Assembly (NCBI GenBank): GCA_041674565.1
Contig: JBAYVQ010000006.1
Location: forward strand, 1-25,192
Reading direction: 5' to 3'
From: CALMFT01 sp041674565
GTDB taxonomy: Bacteria; Patescibacteriota; Gracilibacteria; Absconditabacterales; Absconditicoccaceae
DNA length: 25,192 bases
In this document: one piece after another, positions 20,601 through 25,192 of the stretch
Position numbering within the stretch: position 1 is the stretch's first letter
Layout: each line of letters begins with the position of its first letter
Position numbers and translations under genes: made by a program
The notes under the pieces: model-generated
The model's input: the letters and a program-made list of their open reading frames with translations, nothing else
Told to the model about the DNA's origin: nothing
Databases searched by the model: none

Positions 20601-23600
20601 GCAGTCAAAGAAGGAGTTACCGTATTGGGCGTAACAATAAGGTTGTCCAATTTATTTCTCAATACTCTCAGCTCGTTCGGAGCAATACCTGTATCTTGTG
20701 TCTTTATCGTAGATCTCCAAGCTTGTCCATAACCTTGCCAACTAGTCTTGAATTGATTAGTGCCTTCTTCTCGAGTGTTTTCTAACCAGCCAGCCTCGCC
20801 ATCTTCACCAGCACCAAATACATCATTGGCAGAACCAATAAAAGAGATTTTGACATCAAACAATTTGGAAGAAGCCGTCTCACTCAACCAACACTTAAAT
20901 GCTGCTGGCCATTTTGATAGCGGTACCACGTAACTTGGAGGGATAAGATTTGCACATTTACTGCCCTCAAAATCATTAACCGTCTTGGGCTTATGCGTAT
21001 TGTTGTCTTTGGCTTTTTGTTTTTGAATCAATTTGATCAATGGGGGCATAGTCTGAAATTGTACGTAGTCAGCACCATCACTATTGATATACCCAGCCTC
21101 ATACCCACTGAGATTATAGTACGGTAAGTACAAATCATAAGAGTTCAGATTATCTAATTTGTCTTTTGGCTGTTCTACAAGATATTGGGAATAGAGCTCT
21201 CTTGATTTATGATTGATGTCGGCAAAAGATTGAATCATACTTACCTCATCTAGCACTTTCTTACTTGTTTGGATAGGCAATTGTAACCACATAACATTTT
21301 GGTAGTACAATTGTTGTGCCACAATACGGACCATGTCATCACTGCTTACCTGTTTACCTTCCCGCGTAGTAGCTAGATTATCAATAAAGAAATTTTCTGG
21401 CAGTAGTTGGTATGATCTGAGATTCATACCAGTATTATCGTCATACACAAGAGGAGAGATACTTGTGTCGTAATTATCAAGTTTGTTGATTCGCTCTCTT
21501 CTGGGAAGTCATCACTCATTACCATTGTAGTAATCAAATCTTTTACCTCTCTGGTCAAGCAGTTCATTATTGTATGTTTTTACTTTATCGCGCAAGTAGT
21601 CTCTCAAAGCACCTTCTATCTCGCTTGCCTCTTTGAGCACTCTCTTACCATTTTCTTCTTTGAAAACTGGCACTTTTCGCATATTTGGATAGACCCAAGT
21701 CAGCTTATCTCATCATATCCCCTGGAAGTTAACATATCTAGGTGAGTCTACTGGCCTCTCGAGGGTAAACTCATTCATACCACCAACTTGCAATTGTTTA
21801 CCAGTAAATGTAGCTTGTCCATTATCATCAACTACCAATTGGTATCCAGCTAAGGAATAATCCTTACCCATGAAATTGATGCTCGCTCCAGGATAAAAAG
21901 TAACTAGTTTTCATCACTGAGATATATCTACATAATTATCTTTGACGGTATACGATGCTCATTTTATTTTGAATTTCACTCACTGACACTGACCTACTTG
22001 CACATCATCTACATTTCTGAGACCACATTCAAAATTCGTCTCTCCCCAGGGTAAGTATATATCTCTATCTTGAAAGCGGATATATAGCTTATTACCATTA
22101 TTTCAAGTGATTTCACCAACAACGTTACTAAGATCGATAATTTCACCATGCTCATACCACACTGCTGTACTATTGAAATATACTTTTCCTCAGGTCGTAA
22201 AATAATCTTCGGGACGTTTCGCATACAGCGTTGTCTGGAAATCTCCGTTAAATAAGTCTTTAAATTTTATAGTGTAGCCGAAACATTGAGCATTATCTGC
22301 CTCCTCATCTTCGATATCAGCACCTTCCATACAACCGAACGCTCCTGTTTGAAAATTATCTAGCTGTACGTAGGTACCATACAACTCCTCCAAAGTGGGT
22401 GATTTATGGAAGAACCTACTATCTACAGATTTAAGATAACGATTTCGATGTTTGCTAGAATCTCATACGACCGTTACGTATTCCGAAGAACCATGTGGCA
22501 TGAGATGAAGTCCATCATCTAGCGATCATCACCCCAAAGAAAATAAGTTTATCTCCGATCGATTCTTGATTCTTGGCTTACCAGAGTTTCTATATATATA
22601 CTTACCACTCCATCGAGTCCTAAATTTGAGTCGCTTGCCATCATCTCTTGTTACCTGTATAGCAGATCCAAATAAATCTTTACCAAGAAAACTATCAGAA
22701 TAACCTGAATACGATTTGGTATTGGAGTTGATCTCTGGATCAGTGTCATCATCATTACCTTCATCCTCACTGCCCAGCGTAAATCCAATTTTTCTATCAG
22801 GAGTAGTGATTCTACTTCATGCGATATTGAATACAGAGCCGCCAATAGTTCTATCTAAGAACGGATTTCGCAACTGAGTGTAATCCATTTTGGCGATATT
22901 CAATCTGATATCGTCACTTTCTGGATCGATATTGAGCGGGGTATAGCCAGCCCAGTACCAAGAAATATATTTACTAATATCCTTGCCGCCATGTTTCTTT
23001 TTGATAACGCTATAGGGCATTTTATCTTTTATGCCCACGATCTGCTTACCATCTGCATCAGTGTATCCATCAAATTGCTTCTGATCGTAATCAATCAGAG
23101 AGAAATCATATCATCTATGCGCCTCCACCTCTCTTGCGTTTTCTCATCTCGTAGCGCCAATAGATTGATTCTTTTCATAGTCCATCCATGTCGTATAGTC
23201 AAAATCATTGAGCTTACCAAGAGACCTGATATTATTGAAGGTACCGCGATAAATACCAAATCATTCAGCGCCCTGAATCTCTTCGGCTGGTTTACCAAAG
23301 TAGTATATCTCGAAGGTCTTCACTTGCTTAAACAATCCGCCAGCAAGAAAATTAAGAGTCCCTCCAAAAAATCATCCACCGACTGTAGGCACTTCAATCT
23401 TGGTAGGTACAACGACGTTCATAGCGTATCATTGCTGCTCTATCCTATCATCAAGTAGTTTTTCAAGTTTGGTGTTTGCGTCGGCAAGCATCTGTTTGCT
23501 TACTTCATCTCGCTTGCTGGCCACGGTGATATGATCATCAACTACGCTACCTGTCTGACCATCAACGTATCTCGCCGCAAGTTGAAGTCTTTTTTCTTTG

Positions 23601-24673
23601 GTGTCAAAATAAGAAGTACCATAGAGTTCTACATAATCTTTCATAAATCCATCTACAACCTTTTGGATAAATAAGGTATTGATGAACTTACTGTTTGGCA
23701 AAGTACCAAGTGCAGAGTCAGAAGGCTCAGGATCTACAGAGCTGTTATTATTGGATCCTACTAATGCTTTCAATTTCTTAATGAGATTTCGAAACTTCTC
23801 CAATTGTCCTTTGTACTGCTCTTTGATATCTTGAAACTCTGCATCATTGTAATAACTATCCTCAAGGGTCTCTACTACCTGATCATCATACTCTCCCAAG
23901 GTCTCTACTACGCCAGTATTGTGGAGAGCTTGGAACATATCTACCATTAGGTTGGTATATCTGTTGTACATGACATCTTCACTAAATACAGTGTTGTTGA
24001 TGTATTTGTCGATGTTGTCAGGGTTGAGTGTTTGTTTTTGATGGATGATATCATCATACCACAAACCTTGCTTTACCCAACTCGCAGGGTCAGCAGCGTA
24101 CTTTTTCAGCTTATCAAAAAATGTTTTATATTTTGCTCCGTCTCATTTGAAGTTGATTACACTATGCCATACTTCTGGCTGGCTATTTCCTTCTCATTGA
24201 TATAAGAAATAATCTGACTGTTTATCGTAGTAATATTTAGGTTTCTCAAAATCTACAAGTGGATAAACGGTAGGAAAAATAAACCCATTTTTGTTGACCA
24301 CGGGCAAAGACAAATCACCAATCAGTACCGTACCGACTAGCTTACTTGCTTTTGTTTTTGCTCACTCCAGATAAAGGTTTTGATTGATCTTCACAACATC
24401 AGCTGGCGAAACACCATTTGTGTCTATCTGAAATATCATCACTTTTGCATTGTCGTAATTCCTGCCAACATACTTTTTGGTAAACCACTCCACTTCATTA
24501 CCGATACTGCCCATCACATTCTTGTCTACAAAAACACTAATGATATTGGTAAAATCAGCAGCAGCAGCAAATGCTTTATTTCGACCAAACAGAGTACCAG
24601 AAAGGATAGTATCTACAGTAAAGACGGCAAGAACTATACACAGCATGATCTTTTTCTTCGTTCGCACAATCAT
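11615..24673 (-). CDS. Giant secreted modular protein, 4352 aa (Ig-like and VCBS/FG-GAP-type repeats)
   Basis: One frame, open from the ATG at 24673 to a UAA at 11615-11617 once UGA is sense. I read every segment lying between UGA codons and found no UAA/UAG; about 75 UGA codons are in frame. Residues 1-36 form a signal peptide (basic MIVRTKKK, hydrophobic core, AFA-A site). Other regions, approximate: charged coiled-coil stretch 258-306; Tyr/Trp/Asp-rich region 480-620; Ig-like segments near 1418-1498 (DAYENPIGTT), 1704-1781 (VTDVWGNMLPNA) and 4104-4134 (DAAGNIGQKTV); Asp-rich VCBS/FG-GAP-like repeats 2121-2268 (DVDRDKQGDRDLII, GDGDGDGYQDIFI) and 3771-3818 (DLNGDKLHDIIL); a Gly/Pro-rich module 2684-2838; Cys-paired CSKC..C..C at 3224-3245; a proline belt 3238-3358; helical region 3508-3691. 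No C-terminal membrane anchor or sortase signal is visible. A surface fibre or adhesin role is inference. Confidence 0.88.
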
Positions 24674-24865
24674 GAGATAAGATATTATGAAGCATGAATA
24701 ACTACTCAGTACGGTAGTTTATACTACTCGCAATGTATGATTTTGATGTTTTTTATCAACCAGAAAGCGGTCTATGCGATAATTTTACTTTACAAAGCGT
24801 TGTAATATATTTCAATATCATTATACACGTGCCAGTTATTTTAATTCGTGATATAGCTTACATCA
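24674..24865. promoter_or_regulatory. Divergent intergenic region between giant gene and ileS
   Basis: 192 bases without a supportable gene, between two divergent starts, so both promoters should lie here. A weak plus-strand candidate is TTGTAA (24800-24805) and TTATAC (24821-24826), spacer 15. On the minus strand CATAAT lies about 10 bases before the giant gene's ATG, without a convincing -35. No riboswitch, T-box or tRNA could be recognised; a T-box would be a reasonable expectation for ileS but the stem and NCCA-type bulge were not seen. Confidence 0.4.
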
Positions 24866-25192
24866 ATGGCGTTTCCAAAACTCCCAAGTTCACCAAATTT
24901 CTTCGATATAGAGGAAGAAATGCTCGCTTATCGAAAGGAGAATCAGACATTTGAGAAATCTATCAGCACTAGATCAGAAGATAATTCTTATAGGTTTTAC
25001 GATGGACCTCCGTTTATTACCTGACTGCCTCACTATGGAAGCCTTTTGAGCAGCGTTGTCAAAGATATTGTTACAAGATTTTGGACACAAAAAGGCAAAA
25101 GAATAGAAAGAGTACGGTGACGAGACTGTCATGGTATTTACGTGGAACAAAAAGTGCAAGATAAACTGGGATATAAGTCCAACAAAGAAATC
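24866..25192 (+). CDS. ileS: Isoleucine--tRNA ligase, N-terminal part
   Basis: Charges tRNA-Ile; class I synthetase, cut by the right edge after 109 codons. MAFPKLPSSPNFFDIEEEML is followed by AYxKENQTFEKS, FYDGPPFITGLPHYG (HIGH-type motif PHYG at 55-58), VVKDIVTRFWTQKG and ERVxGxDCHGIYVEQ. Gly53 (25022-25024) and Gly85 (25118-25120) are UGA. The x positions are codon 23 CGA (24932-24934), codon 84 CGG (25115-25117) and codon 86 CGA (25121-25123). Relatives have FWKEN and (W/F)GWDCHG there, so all three read naturally as Trp and poorly as Arg. The usual LPVE after GWDCHG is IYVE here. The ATG has no Shine-Dalgarno. Confidence 0.95.

Larger units (their letters stand above)
241..24217. repeat. 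Dispersed 9-mer ATAATCTGA, 23 copies (uptake-sequence-like)
   Basis: Exact copies by eye. Plus orientation ATAATCTGA starts at 241, 1313, 6178, 7499, 8478, 10016, 10914, 10985, 14108, 16139, 17917, 20587 and 24209. Reverse orientation TCAGATTAT starts at 1991, 2367, 7443, 9572, 11134, 13612, 14797, 15787, 19258 and 21145. Eleven copies extend to ATAATCTGAT. They lie in all reading frames of coding genes and in gaps (6178, 7443, 7499, 9572). Random expectation for a given 9-mer on both strands in 25 kb is about 0.2-0.5. Confidence 0.85.

Noticed and set aside
21590..21670. Possible frameshift in the giant gene
   Set aside because: A first hand reading seemed to change frame here; re-reading showed a copying slip. 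The frame is continuous through KRVLKEASEIEGALRDYLRDK.
24674..24865. T-box or other riboswitch upstream of ileS
   Set aside because: Looked for specifier-loop stems and a T-box-like bulge sequence; none was recognisable.
1..25192. UGA as tryptophan (code 4), selenocysteine or suppressed stop
   Set aside because: UGA coincides with invariant glycines in at least seven enzymes, TGG is used for Trp, the codon is far too frequent for selenocysteine, and no SECIS-like requirement is evident.
1..25192. CRISPR array, insertion sequence, tRNA or rRNA genes, replication origin
   Set aside because: No spaced direct repeats, no transposase motifs or terminal inverted repeats, no cloverleaf with a CCA-proximal pattern, and no rRNA-like conserved blocks were seen on either strand.

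Overview
The window reads as a fragment of a Candidatus Absconditabacterales (formerly SR1) genome, a group of host-dependent Patescibacteria/CPR bacteria. Two recodings visible in the sequence support this. First, UGA is glycine (genetic code 25): about 120 in-frame UGA codons fall inside otherwise intact genes, many at invariant glycines (GGQ of a release-factor-like protein, EGCLS of peptide deformylase, GHVGGF and motif 3 of glycyl-tRNA synthetase, GCGTS of GlmS, GHSxGG of a hydrolase). Second, CGA and CGG appear to be tryptophan. In the isoleucyl-tRNA synthetase they sit exactly at the tryptophans of the FWKEN-like and WGWDCHG motifs, while every family-conserved arginine I checked uses AGA, AGG, CGT or CGC. 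UGA-to-Gly alone would also fit Gracilibacteria; the CGA/CGG signal points to Absconditabacterales. A standard-code annotation breaks nearly every gene here, so the coordinates below assume UGA is sense and only UAA/UAG stop.

Layout. Bases 1-7420 are a minus-strand block, read from high to low coordinates: a small two-helix secreted or membrane protein (pilin-like), an FtsQ/DivIB-like division protein, DnaX, a DUF167 protein, a DUF192 protein with a membrane anchor, peptide deformylase, GlmS, and a polysaccharide flippase that runs off the left edge. Bases 7608-10761 are plus strand: an ArfB-like ribosome-rescue hydrolase behind a probable leaderless promoter, a dimeric-type glycyl-tRNA synthetase with a hairpin terminator, and an alpha/beta hydrolase whose end overlaps the end of the convergent folD. 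Bases 10745-24673 are minus strand: a single uninterrupted 13,059-base gene for a secreted protein of 4352 residues, followed 21 bases later by folD. At the right edge ileS begins on the plus strand, divergent from the giant gene.

How the genes fit together. GlmS and the flippase belong to amino-sugar and envelope polysaccharide supply. DnaX, Def, ArfB, GlyRS and IleRS are replication and translation housekeeping. GlyRS charges the glycine used at UGA, and its own motif 3 contains such a codon. The giant protein carries a signal peptide, Ig-like segments, VCBS/FG-GAP-type Asp-rich repeats, coiled-coil stretches and a proline-rich belt. That is what one expects of a cell-surface fibre or adhesin in an epibiont, but no host-binding function can be read from sequence alone.

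The strongest unexplained pattern is a 9-mer, ATAATCTGA, found 23 times on both strands at roughly one copy per 1.1 kb, inside and between genes. Its density and lack of strand bias resemble a DNA uptake sequence. No rRNA, tRNA, CRISPR array, insertion sequence or origin was seen. The longest gene-free stretches are 7421-7607 and 24674-24865, both divergent promoter regions; no gap exceeds 300 bases.
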